NCBI GenBank assembly: GCA_904374465.1
Contig: CAJFFY010000014.1
Coordinates: 1 to 55,012 of the forward strand
Source: an uncultured Subdoligranulum sp.
GTDB taxonomy: Bacteria; Bacillota; Clostridia; Oscillospirales; Ruminococcaceae
DNA: 55,012 bases
Direction of reading: 5' to 3'
Each line of letters starts with the position of its first letter. The first letter of the stretch is position 1. Under the pieces are notes generated by a model, which saw nothing but the letters and a program-made list of their open reading frames with translations, ran no database searches and had not been told where the DNA came from. The position numbers and the translations under genes are program-made. Positions 47,746 through 55,012 of this stretch are shown in pieces.

Positions 47746-49551
47746 ATGCCGGATAATCAGATTTTACAGGAACGTAAGGAGATGGATGCCCGCTATCAGT
47801 GGGACCTTACGCCTATGTATCAGGACGATGCTGCCTGGGAGGCGGAACTGGCCACGCTGGATGACCAGGTGAACGCCATGACCGCCTTTGCCGGAACGCT
47901 GAAGGATGCCGTTTCCATCGGTGCCTATCTGGATGCCGCTACGGAGTTGGGGCGCAAGCTGTCCAACCTGTATTGCTATGCTTCGCTGCGCCGCAGTGAG
48001 GATACCCGTGCCGAGGACGGACAAAGCATGTATGCACGGGTTACGGCCAAGTATGTGCAGGCTCTGACAGCCATGGCCTTTGCAGAACCGGAGATTTTGT
48101 CCCTGCCGGAGGAAACCCTGAAGGCCGTGGTACAGGACGAACAGCTGGCGGATCACAAATTTACCATGGAAAACCTGCTGCGGCAGAAACCCCACACCCT
48201 GACGGCCTCGGAGGAAAAGATCCTGGCCACTTTCGGGGAGGCCCTGGGGGCTCCGGCGGAAATCGCCGACAACCTGCAGGATGCGGATATGGTGTTCGAT
48301 GCCGTGCAGGATGGGGACGGAAAGACGGTGGAAGTGACAGGGTCTAACTATATTACCCTGCAGATGTCCACCGACCGTACACTGCGTAAGCATTCCTTTG
48401 AAAGCTATTACAAGGGGTATCGCCAGCATATCAATACCTTTGCCTCCTCCTATGCAGGTGCTGTCAAAGGCGCGACTGCGGAGGCGACGGTGCGGCACTA
48501 TGATTCCTCCCGTGCCATGTCCATGGCAGGGGAGAACATCCCGGTAGAGGTCTATGACAATCTGATCGATACGGTCCGCAAACACATGCCGGCCATGTAC
48601 CGTTATGTGGCGCTGCGCAAAAAGATTCTCGGTGTGGATGAACTGCATTACTATGATGTGTACGCGCCGCTGGTAGGGGATATCAATGTCCGTTACACCT
48701 ATGAGCAGGCCCAGCAGATGGTGCTGGATGCCGTGGCGCCGCTGGGACAGGACTATACCGACCTGGTGCGCAAGGCTTTTGCAGAGCGCTGGATCGACGT
48801 CTATCCCAACAAGGGCAAGAGCGGCGGTGCCTATTCTTCCGGCACGTATGACTCCAATCCCTATATTCTGACCAACTTCACCGGTACGTTGGACAGTGTA
48901 TCTACCATTGCCCACGAAATGGGCCACAGCATGCACACCTGGCATTCCAACCATCATCAGCCGGCACAGTATGCGGAATACACGTTGTTTGTTGCCGAGG
49001 TGGCGTCTACGGTCAACGAAAATCTGCTGATTGAGCAACTGCTGCAGAAGGAAAACCGCCCCCAGATGCGCCTGTATCTGCTCAACCAGTATCTGGAAAA
49101 CTTCAAGGGGACCGTCTACCGCCAGACTATGTTTGCGGAATTCGAGCGGGAAGCACATGCCATGGCAGAGCGCGGCGAAGCGCTCAACCCGGCTTCCCTG
49201 AATGCCCTGTACAAAAAGCTGGTGGAGGACTATTTCGGACCGGAGCTGGTGATGGACGAGGAGGTCCAGTACGAATGGGCCCGCATCCCGCACTTCTATC
49301 GGCCCTTCTATGTCTATAAGTACGCCACCGGCTATTCCACGGCGGTGGCTCTGTCTGAGGCAATCCTGCGGGAAGGGGAACCCGCCGTCAAGCGGTACAA
49401 AGAGTTTCTTTCCATGGGCGGCAGCGCCTATCCGCTGGATGAGCTGCGCCATGCCGGGGTAGACCTGGCAACGCCGGCGCCCATCGATGCTGCGCTGCAG
49501 AAATTTGAACGCATTCTGGATGATGCGGAGGCAACGCTGGCTAAATTGTAA
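47746..49551 (+). CDS. pepF: Oligoendopeptidase F
   Basis: The 601-residue M3B metallopeptidase cuts short peptides of about 7-17 residues in the cytoplasm. The zinc motif is HEMGH (His390, Glu391, His394), with EYTLFVAEVAST supplying the third ligand Glu downstream. The N-terminal helical half (DARYQWDLTPMYQDDAAWE and KYVQALTAMAF) and total length are as usual for PepF. ATG 47746 follows AAGGAGG. In Bacillus, yjbG (pepF) also lies close to spx and mecA, so the Spx-PepF link here may be more than chance. Confidence 0.95.
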   Translation: MPDNQILQERKEMDARYQWDLTPMYQDDAAWEAELATLDDQVNAMTAFAGTLKDAVSIGAYLDAATELGRKLSNLYCYASLRRSEDTRAEDGQSMYARVTAKYVQALTAMAFAEPEILSLPEETLKAVVQDEQLADHKFTMENLLRQKPHTLTASEEKILATFGEALGAPAEIADNLQDADMVFDAVQDGDGKTVEVTGSNYITLQMSTDRTLRKHSFESYYKGYRQHINTFASSYAGAVKGATAEATVRHYDSSRAMSMAGENIPVEVYDNLIDTVRKHMPAMYRYVALRKKILGVDELHYYDVYAPLVGDINVRYTYEQAQQMVLDAVAPLGQDYTDLVRKAFAERWIDVYPNKGKSGGAYSSGTYDSNPYILTNFTGTLDSVSTIAHEMGHSMHTWHSNHHQPAQYAEYTLFVAEVASTVNENLLIEQLLQKENRPQMRLYLLNQYLENFKGTVYRQTMFAEFEREAHAMAERGEALNPASLNALYKKLVEDYFGPELVMDEEVQYEWARIPHFYRPFYVYKYATGYSTAVALSEAILREGEPAVKRYKEFLSMGGSAYPLDELRHAGVDLATPAPIDAALQKFERILDDAEATLAKL

Positions 49552-49566
49552 GTCGCTTACTACAAA

Positions 49567-49597
49567 AAACTCCCGCAGGAGTGTCCTGCGGGAGTTT
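49567..49597. terminator. Bidirectional terminator after pepF
   Basis: A perfect 14-bp stem AAACTCCCGCAGGA/TCCTGCGGGAGTTT with a 3-base loop lies between convergent genes. Confidence 0.9.
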
Positions 49598-49635
49598 GTC
49601 GTGTCTGTCAGGGAACAGACAGGATTCGTATGTAG

Positions 49636-50202
49636 TTACTGGCCGAGCACGGCGGCGATGTAAGCGGCTTCCTTGGCGGCGATCTGCGCCTGGTAGTTCT
49701 TCACCGCGGCGGCGTAGGCGGCTTCACGCTGATCAGCGGCAGCCTGGGTGGCCTTGCCGGCGGCAATCACGGCAGCAACGTCAGCATCCGCCTTCGCCTG
49801 GGCCTGCTTTGCGGCGCTCATGACGGCGGCGGTGTAAGCGGCTTCCTTGGCGGCGATCTGCGCCTGATAATTCTTTACCGCGGTTGCGTAGGCGGCTTCA
49901 CGCCGATCGGCGGCAGCTTGGGTGGCCTTACCGGCGGCTATTACGGCGGCGACTTCGGCGTCGGCTTTCGCCTGGGCCGCTTTGCCGGCAGCGATTACGG
50001 CAAGGCATTCCGCATCGGCTTTGGCCTGTGCCTGTTGCGCGGCAGCTTGCACTGCAGCGGTGTAGGCGGCCTCTTTGGCGGCTACCTGTGCCTGATAGGC
50101 TTTGACGGCGGCAATGTAGTCACTGTTGGCATCGGCAAACGCCGGGACGGCAAAAGCAGAGACCATGCACACGGAAAGCAGGAACGCGAGCAGTTTTTTC
50201 AT
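49636..50202 (-). CDS. Secreted alanine-rich repeat (coiled-coil) protein
   Basis: This 188-residue protein was not recognised. Residues 1-23 are a signal peptide (MKKLLAFLLSVCMVSAFAVPAFA) with an AFA cleavage site. The mature part is almost wholly helical, rich in Ala, Gln and Lys with very few Gly, built from repeats of NYQAQIAAKEAAYTAAV, AKQAQAKADADVAAVIAAGK and ATQAAADQREAAYAAAVK. One 58-residue unit occurs nearly three times, the first copy carrying an extra 18 residues. An 11-residue spacing in AAKEAAYTAAV suggests a right-handed coiled coil. ATG 50202 has AAGGAGG 8 bases upstream and a strong own promoter. It may be a wall-associated or fibrous surface protein, by inference. Confidence 0.8.
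   Translation of the reverse strand: MKKLLAFLLSVCMVSAFAVPAFADANSDYIAAVKAYQAQVAAKEAAYTAAVQAAAQQAQAKADAECLAVIAAGKAAQAKADAEVAAVIAAGKATQAAADRREAAYATAVKNYQAQIAAKEAAYTAAVMSAAKQAQAKADADVAAVIAAGKATQAAADQREAAYAAAVKNYQAQIAAKEAAYIAAVLGQ
49661..50095. repeat. Internal tandem DNA repeats of the Ala-rich gene
   Basis: The block beginning TAAGCGGCTTCCTTGGCGG recurs at 49661 and 49835 (174 bases, 58 codons apart), and more diverged at 50063 (228 bases further). Copies 1 and 2 are nearly identical, so unequal recombination could change the unit number while keeping the frame. Confidence 0.75.
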
Positions 50203-50253
50203 AATCGATACCTCCTTATTGATGACGCTCCGTTTAGGAGCTTCTACGATTTG

Positions 50254-50282
50254 ATTATAACAAAGCAAATGAAAATGTGCAA
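50254..50282 (-). promoter_or_regulatory. Promoter of the Ala-rich protein gene
   Basis: On the minus strand TTGCAC (50282-50277), 17 bases, perfect TATAAT (50259-50254), about 50 bases before the start. Confidence 0.85.
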
Positions 50283-50559
50283 TAGAAATGTACACGCTGT
50301 TCAGAAAACTTTCACCCAATAAATTGTGCACAATTAACAAAAATATAGCAAAATACAGATAAAATCAGTAGAAAACAGAAATTAAAGCGCTGCACACATT
50401 TCCGAAACGGTTGAAACAGACCGCTTTATGGAACTTTATCGGCAAGGCGGCAGCGGCACCTGCATGTAGCAAACCGGCCGGTTGTCGATGCAGAGGGAAA
50501 AGCAGAAAAGAAAAATCTCTGTTTTGCACGATTTTTTCGCAGATTTTTTGGCAATACTC
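50283..50559. other. AT-rich gene-free region before the str operon
   Basis: No gene is present. Bases 50310-50400 are unusually AT-rich for this genome, and TTTTTT runs around 50530-50550 lie just upstream of the rpsL -35, where they could act as an UP element for the polymerase alpha subunit. Confidence 0.5.
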
Positions 50560-50588
50560 TTGACAAGGCGATGGTTATCCTTTAAAAT
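50560..50588 (+). promoter_or_regulatory. Promoter of the str operon (rpsL)
   Basis: Consensus TTGACA (50560-50565), 17 bases, TAAAAT (50583-50588), with an AT-rich upstream region; a leader of about 85 bases follows. Confidence 0.9.
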
Positions 50589-50679
50589 AACTAATGCGTG
50601 AGTTTCCGGGGTAAAGTGCGGCCATCCCGTCGCATGAACTCCAAAACACGCGTGAATACGTGAAGAAAGGAGAAAAGAA

Positions 50680-51105
50680 ATGCCTACTTTTAACCAGCTC
50701 GTGCGCAAAGGCCGTGAGGTCCTGGTTCACAAGAGCACCGCGCCTGCCCTTCAGAAGAGCTACAACTCCCAGAAGAAGCAGTACACTAACCTGAACAGCC
50801 CCCAGAAGCGTGGTGTTTGCACTGCTGTGCGTACCATGACCCCCAAGAAGCCGAACTCTGCTCTGCGTAAAGTTGCCCGTGTCCGCCTCACGAATGGTAT
50901 CGAGGTCACCTCTTACATTCCTGGTATCGGCCATAACCTGCAAGAGCATAGCGTCGTTCTGATCCGTGGCGGCCGTGTCAAGGATCTTCCCGGTGTCCGT
51001 TACCACATCATCCGTGGTACCCTCGACACCCAGGGTGTTGCGAACCGCAACCAGGCCCGCAGCAAATACGGTGCTAAGCGCCCCAAGGCCGGTGCCAAGA
51101 AGTAA
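50680..51105 (+). CDS. rpsL: Ribosomal protein S12
   Basis: The 141-residue S12 begins MPTFNQLVRKGRE and contains RTMTPKKPNSALRK and the GIGHNLQEHSVVLIRGGRVKDLPGVRY loop (the site of methylthiolation and of streptomycin-resistance changes; the Lys residues at TPKKPNS are wild-type). It sits at the decoding centre. The ATG follows AGAAAGGAG. It leads the rpsL-rpsG-fusA-tuf operon. Confidence 0.97.
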   Translation: MPTFNQLVRKGREVLVHKSTAPALQKSYNSQKKQYTNLNSPQKRGVCTAVRTMTPKKPNSALRKVARVRLTNGIEVTSYIPGIGHNLQEHSVVLIRGGRVKDLPGVRYHIIRGTLDTQGVANRNQARSKYGAKRPKAGAKK

Positions 51106-51119
51106 GGAAACATCTTTTC

Positions 51120-51150
51120 GCCATAAAATAGGCCAAGCCTTTTTTGTGGC
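51120..51150 (+). promoter_or_regulatory. Intercistronic hairpin between rpsL and rpsG
   Basis: Bases 51120-51133 (GCCATAAAATAGGC) pair with 51137-51150 (GCCTTTTTTGTGGC) across a CAA loop, with one wobble and one mismatch. In E. coli, S7 binds the same intercistronic region to repress its own synthesis; whether this hairpin does so is unknown. The T run could also make it a weak attenuator. Confidence 0.45.
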
Positions 51151-51213
51151 ATAACGGGAGTTTCTATACTTTCGAGTACCGATGATATCATTTATGTGAA
51201 GGAGGGAAGAAAG

Positions 51214-51684
51214 ATGCCCAGAAGAGGTAATGTCGCGAAACGCGAAGTTCTGGCCGATCCTATTTACAATTCCAAAGTTGTCACCCGTCTGGTCAACTAC
51301 ATCATGCTGGATGGCAAAAAAGGTGTTGCGCAGGAGATCGTTTACGATGCATTCGACATCGTGAAGGAGAAGACCGGCAACGATCCGCTGGAGATGTTCG
51401 AGAAGGCGATGGAAAACATCATGCCCAACCTCGAGTGCAAGACCCGTCGTGTCGGCGGCGCCAACTACCAGGTTCCCCTGGAGGTCAGCCCCGCCCGTCG
51501 TGAGACCCTCGGCCTGCGCTGGCTGACCCAGTACAGCCGCAGCCGTGGTGAGAAGACCATGTCCGCCCGTCTGGCGGCCGAGATCATCGACGCCACCAAC
51601 GGTGTCGGCGGTTCCGTCAAGAAGCGCGAGGACACCCACAAGATGGCCGAGGCCAACAAGGCTTTTGCCCACTATCGTTATTGA
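51214..51684 (+). CDS. rpsG: Ribosomal protein S7
   Basis: The 156-residue S7 starts MPRRGNVAKREVLADPIY and shows LVNYIMLDGKKG, KTRRVGGANYQVPLEV and the final KMAEANKAFAHYRY, all standard. It nucleates assembly of the 30S head on 16S rRNA. ATG 51214 follows AAGGAGGG. fusA begins 26 bases after its stop. Confidence 0.97.
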   Translation: MPRRGNVAKREVLADPIYNSKVVTRLVNYIMLDGKKGVAQEIVYDAFDIVKEKTGNDPLEMFEKAMENIMPNLECKTRRVGGANYQVPLEVSPARRETLGLRWLTQYSRSRGEKTMSARLAAEIIDATNGVGGSVKKREDTHKMAEANKAFAHYRY

Positions 51685-51710
51685 TTTGCTGTCTGTAGGA
51701 GGTTAAAGCC

Positions 51711-53837
51711 ATGGCGACGCCGAGAGATGTATCTCTGCAAATGACCAGAAACATCGGTATCATGGCCCACATCGACGCAGGTAAGACCACCACCACCGAA
51801 CGCATCCTGTACTACACCGGTATCAATCACAAGATTGGTGAGGTGCATGACGGCGCTGCGACGATGGACTGGATGGAACAGGAGCAGGAGCGTGGTATCA
51901 CCATCACTTCCGCTGCGACCACCTGCTATTGGAGCCATACCGAGACCCAGCACGATCCGGTTCTGTTCAAGAAGAACCGTCATCGTATCAACATCATCGA
52001 CACCCCGGGCCACGTGGACTTCACCGTGGAAGTCCAGCGCTCCCTGCGCGTGCTGGACGGTTCTGTGACCGTTCTGGCTGCCAAGGGCGGCGTTGAGCCT
52101 CAGTCTGAGACCGTTTGGCGTCAGGCTGACGAGTACAAGGTCCCCCGTATGGTGTACGTCAACAAGATGGACACCATGGGTGCCGATTTCTTCCGCTGCG
52201 TGCAGATGCTGCATGACCGCCTGCATGCCAACGGTGTGCCCATCCAGCTGCCCATCGGTCAGGAGGATACCTTCAAGGGTATCGTCGACCTGATCGACAT
52301 GAAGGCAGACGTCTATTATGACGATATGGGCAACGATGTCCGCGTGGAGGAAATCCCCGAGGACATGAAGGAGCAGGCTCAGGAGTATCACGATAAGCTG
52401 ATCGAGGCTGTGGCCGAGACCGACGAAGACCTGATGATGAAGTACCTGGAAGGCGAAGAGCTGACCAAGGACGAAATCAAAGCCGCTCTGCGTAAGGCTA
52501 CCATCTCCAACGAGATCGTGCCCGTTACCTGTGGTTCTTCTTACAAGAACCGCGGTGTTCAGAAGCTGCTGGATGCCATCGTCGATTATATGCCGGCTCC
52601 CACCGACGTTGCTGCCATCCGTGGTACCAACCCCGAGACCGGCGAGGAAGAGGATCGTATCTCTTCCGATGACCAGCCGTTCTCCGCGCTGGCGTTCAAG
52701 ATCATGACCGACCCGTACGTCGGTAAACTGTGCTTCTTCCGTGTTTACTCCGGTAAGCTGGATGCCGGCACCACCGTGTACAACTCCGTCAAGGATCAGA
52801 ACGAACGTATCGGTCGTATCCTGCAGATGCATGCCAACAACCGTAAAGATATTGACACCGTCTATGCGGGCGATATCGCTGCGGCGGTTGGCCTGAAGAA
52901 CACCACCACCGGTGACACCCTGTGCGACGAGAAGGCTCCCATTATTCTGGAGAGCATGAACTTCCCCGAGCCCGTTATCCGTGTCGCCATCGAGCCCAAG
53001 ACCAAGGCCGGCTCCGAAAAGATGGGCATTGCGCTGGCAAAGCTCGCTGAAGAAGATCCGACCTTCAAGACCTGGACCGATGAAGAGACCGGTCAGACCA
53101 TCATCGCCGGCATGGGCGAGCTCCATCTGGAGATTATCGTCGACCGTTTGCTGCGTGAGTTCAAGGTCGAAGCGAACGTGGGCGCTCCCCAGGTTGCTTA
53201 CCGCGAAACCATTCGCAAGTCTGCCAACCAGGAGACCAAGTACGCTCGTCAGTCCGGTGGTAAGGGCCAGTATGGTCACGTCAAGATCAAGCTGGAGCCC
53301 AACCCGGGCAAGGGCTACGAGTTCGTCAACGCCGTTGTCGGCGGTGCGATCCCGAAGGAATATATCCCTGCTGTCGACAACGGTATTCAGGGCGCGATGA
53401 AGGCCGGTATCCTGGCTGGTTATCCCGTCGTGGACGTCAAGGTCACTCTGTGGGATGGTTCTTATCATGAAGTTGACTCCTCTGAAATGGCGTTCTCCAT
53501 CGCCGGTTCCATGGCTTTCAAGGAGGCCATGAAGAAGTGCGATCCCGTCATCATGGAGCCCATCATGAAGGTTGACGTCATCGTTCCTGATGAGTATATG
53601 GGCAACGTCATCGGCGACCTGAACAGCCGCCGTGGCCAGATCCACAATCAGGAGTCTCAGGACGGTACCGCTCGCGTCACCGCGATGGTTCCTCTGTCCG
53701 AGATGTTCGGTTACGCCACCGACCTGCGTTCCAAGACGCAGGGCCGCGGCCAGTATTCTATGGAGCCCTCTGATTACCAGCAGGTTCCCAAGAACATTGC
53801 CGATAAGATCATGAATGACCGTGCAAACAAGGCTTAA
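51711..53837 (+). CDS. fusA: Elongation factor G
   Basis: The 708-residue GTPase drives translocation on the ribosome. The G domain has AHIDAGKTTTTE (P loop, residues 19-26), the switch-II phrase IDTPGHVDF and NKMD. Domains II-V follow, with GMGELHLEIIVDRLLREF and GYPVVDVKVTLWDGSYHEVDSSEMAF. It is slightly longer than the usual 692 residues, partly from a short insertion before IDTPGH (HTETQHDPVLFKKNRH). TAGGAGG precedes the ATG. Confidence 0.97.
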   Translation: MATPRDVSLQMTRNIGIMAHIDAGKTTTTERILYYTGINHKIGEVHDGAATMDWMEQEQERGITITSAATTCYWSHTETQHDPVLFKKNRHRINIIDTPGHVDFTVEVQRSLRVLDGSVTVLAAKGGVEPQSETVWRQADEYKVPRMVYVNKMDTMGADFFRCVQMLHDRLHANGVPIQLPIGQEDTFKGIVDLIDMKADVYYDDMGNDVRVEEIPEDMKEQAQEYHDKLIEAVAETDEDLMMKYLEGEELTKDEIKAALRKATISNEIVPVTCGSSYKNRGVQKLLDAIVDYMPAPTDVAAIRGTNPETGEEEDRISSDDQPFSALAFKIMTDPYVGKLCFFRVYSGKLDAGTTVYNSVKDQNERIGRILQMHANNRKDIDTVYAGDIAAAVGLKNTTTGDTLCDEKAPIILESMNFPEPVIRVAIEPKTKAGSEKMGIALAKLAEEDPTFKTWTDEETGQTIIAGMGELHLEIIVDRLLREFKVEANVGAPQVAYRETIRKSANQETKYARQSGGKGQYGHVKIKLEPNPGKGYEFVNAVVGGAIPKEYIPAVDNGIQGAMKAGILAGYPVVDVKVTLWDGSYHEVDSSEMAFSIAGSMAFKEAMKKCDPVIMEPIMKVDVIVPDEYMGNVIGDLNSRRGQIHNQESQDGTARVTAMVPLSEMFGYATDLRSKTQGRGQYSMEPSDYQQVPKNIADKIMNDRANKA

Positions 53838-53851
53838 TTCATAAGTTTTAC

Positions 53852-53880
53852 TTGATTTTTTGTACGGAATTTAGTATGAT
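53852..53880 (+). promoter_or_regulatory. Internal promoter before tuf
   Basis: TTGATT (53852-53857), 17 bases, TATGAT (53875-53880), about 50 bases before tuf, so tuf probably has extra expression of its own. Confidence 0.65.
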
Positions 53881-53932
53881 AGCCTTATCCAAGGCAAACC
53901 AAAATTGTTTTAACTAAAGGAGGATACTTCCA

Positions 53933-55012
53933 ATGGCTGAAAAGGAAAAATTTGACCGCTCTTTGGAGCACGTCAACATTGGCACCATTGGTCACGTTGA
54001 CCACGGCAAGACCACTCTGACCGCCGCGATCACCAAGGTTCTGGCTCTGAAGGGCGACGCCGACTTCATGGATTACTCCAGCATCGACAAGGCCCCCGAA
54101 GAGAAGGCTCGTGGTATCACGATCAACACCGCTCACGTTGAGTACCACACCGAGAAGCGTCACTACGCCCACGTTGACTGCCCGGGCCATGCTGACTATA
54201 TCAAGAACATGATCACTGGTGCCGCTCAGATGGACGGCGCTATCCTGGTCGTTGCTGCTACCGACGGTCCCATGCCCCAGACCCGTGAGCACATCCTGCT
54301 CGCCCGTCAGGTTGGCGTGCCCAAGATCGTTGTCTTCATGAACAAGTGCGACATGGTCGACGACGACGAGCTGCTCGATCTGGTCGAGATGGAAATCCGT
54401 GAGCTGCTCTCCAGCCAGGGCTTCGATGGCGACAATGCTCCCATCATCCGTGGTTCTGCTCTGAAGGCTCTGGAGTCCACCTCCACCGATCCCGATGCCC
54501 CCGAGTACAAGTGCATCTGGGAGCTGATGGATGCTGTTGATAACTACATCCCCACTCCTGACCGTGCTGCTGACAAGCCCTTCCTGATGCCCATCGAGGA
54601 CGTTATGACCATCTCCGGCCGTGGCACTGTTGCCACCGGTCGTGTCGAGCGTGGTACTGCCCACGTTGGCGATCAGATGGAAATCGTCGGCATCAAGGAA
54701 GAGAAGCTGACCACCACCATCACCGGCCTCGAAATGTTCCGCAAGAGCCTGGAGTACGCTCAGGCTGGCGACAACATCGGCGCCCTGCTGCGTGGTATCG
54801 ACCGTGACCAGATCGAGCGTGGCCAGGTTCTGGCTGTTCCCGGTTCTGTTCATCCCCACACCACCTTCGACGGCCACGTGTACGTTCTGAAGAAGGAAGA
54901 GGGCGGCCGTCATACCCCGTTCTTCAACAACTACCGTCCTCAGTTCTACTTCCGCACCACCGACGTTACCGGCATCATCACCCTGCCCGAGGGCACCGAG
55001 ATGTGCATGCCC
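53933..55012 (+). CDS. tuf: Elongation factor Tu (3' end outside the window)
   Basis: 360 codons are present and the frame is open at the window edge, so about 35-40 C-terminal residues are missing from a usual length of near 395-400. The G domain has GHVDHGKTTLTAAIT, DCPGHADYIKNMITGAAQMDGAILVVAATDGPMPQT in pieces, and NKCDMVDD; domain II has GRGTVATGRVERG. EF-Tu carries aminoacyl-tRNA to the ribosome. AAAGGAGG precedes ATG 53933. Confidence 0.97.
   Translation, partial: MAEKEKFDRSLEHVNIGTIGHVDHGKTTLTAAITKVLALKGDADFMDYSSIDKAPEEKARGITINTAHVEYHTEKRHYAHVDCPGHADYIKNMITGAAQMDGAILVVAATDGPMPQTREHILLARQVGVPKIVVFMNKCDMVDDDELLDLVEMEIRELLSSQGFDGDNAPIIRGSALKALESTSTDPDAPEYKCIWELMDAVDNYIPTPDRAADKPFLMPIEDVMTISGRGTVATGRVERGTAHVGDQMEIVGIKEEKLTTTITGLEMFRKSLEYAQAGDNIGALLRGIDRDQIERGQVLAVPGSVHPHTTFDGHVYVLKKEEGGRHTPFFNNYRPQFYFRTTDVTGIITLPEGTEMCMP

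Noticed and set aside
49661..50095. Regular repeats resembling a CRISPR array
   Set aside because: The repeats are in-frame codons of a secreted protein, spaced 174 and 228 bases apart, without unique spacers of uniform size or cas genes.

Overview
The window looks like chromosomal core DNA from a GC-rich (roughly 55-60 %) anaerobic clostridium, most likely of the Oscillospiraceae/Ruminococcaceae (Faecalibacterium / Gemmiger / Subdoligranulum type). The signs are high GC with Firmicutes gene order (mazG-HU-rqcP-yabP-yabQ-divIC-S1; dgt-dnaG-sigA; rpsL-rpsG-fusA-tuf), sporulation genes (spoIVB, spo0A, yabP, yabQ), HemZ, the MEP isoprenoid route, and clear TTGACA/TATAAT promoters with AGGAGG ribosome sites. 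Genus placement is an inference. No phage, IS element, CRISPR array or rRNA was seen.

Layout. (1) 1-2.1 kb: tRNA-Leu(CAG), an unrecognised Cys-rich membrane protein, and an AEC-family transporter broken by a one-base shift in a 7-C run. (2) 2.3-4.6 kb: spoIVB then spo0A. (3) 4.8-18.7 kb: ten closely spaced genes on one strand: ispDF fusion, cdaA-cdaR (c-di-AMP), a FAD enzyme, an XpaC-like protein, recJ, rel ((p)ppGpp), dtd, an MBL hydrolase, hemZ and a uridine-kinase-like protein. (4) 18.8-24.6 kb: zinc-ribbon protein, mazG, HU, rqcP, yabP, yabQ, divIC, S1 protein, a THUMP rRNA methyltransferase and a NYN-LOTUS protein. (5) 24.6-26.8 kb, minus strand: CPBP protease, tadA and an SDR enzyme. 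(6) 26.8-27.0 kb: a structured intergenic region with an inverted pair of near-identical 17-mers and a candidate small RNA with a CU-rich, anti-Shine-Dalgarno-like segment. (7) 27.0-33.5 kb: LysR regulator, PHP phosphoesterase, TSCPD protein, and a FkbH-like / SGNH / MBOAT trio that looks like an envelope acylation cassette. (8) 33.5-39.3 kb: a small orphan gene, tRNA-Gly(CCC), rpmE, a YigZ protein, then dgt-dnaG-sigA. (9) 39.6-47.3 kb: rpoB-rpoC, directly after sigA and with their own promoter and leader. (10) 47.3-50.2 kb: Spx/ArsC-like protein, PepF, and a secreted alanine-rich repeat protein. (11) 50.6 kb to the end: rpsL, rpsG, fusA and tuf (cut by the window end).

Most genes are housekeeping: transcription, translation, replication priming, stress nucleotides and isoprenoids. 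The parts most worth a second look are the small RNA / twin-motif region at 26.8-27.0 kb, the FkbH-SGNH-MBOAT trio without a local carrier protein, the secreted Ala-rich repeat protein, the operator-like palindrome and altered receiver of Spo0A, the SigE-like promoter before yabP, and the contiguous sigA-rpoB-rpoC arrangement. All database-type identifications were made by reading motifs, not by searches.
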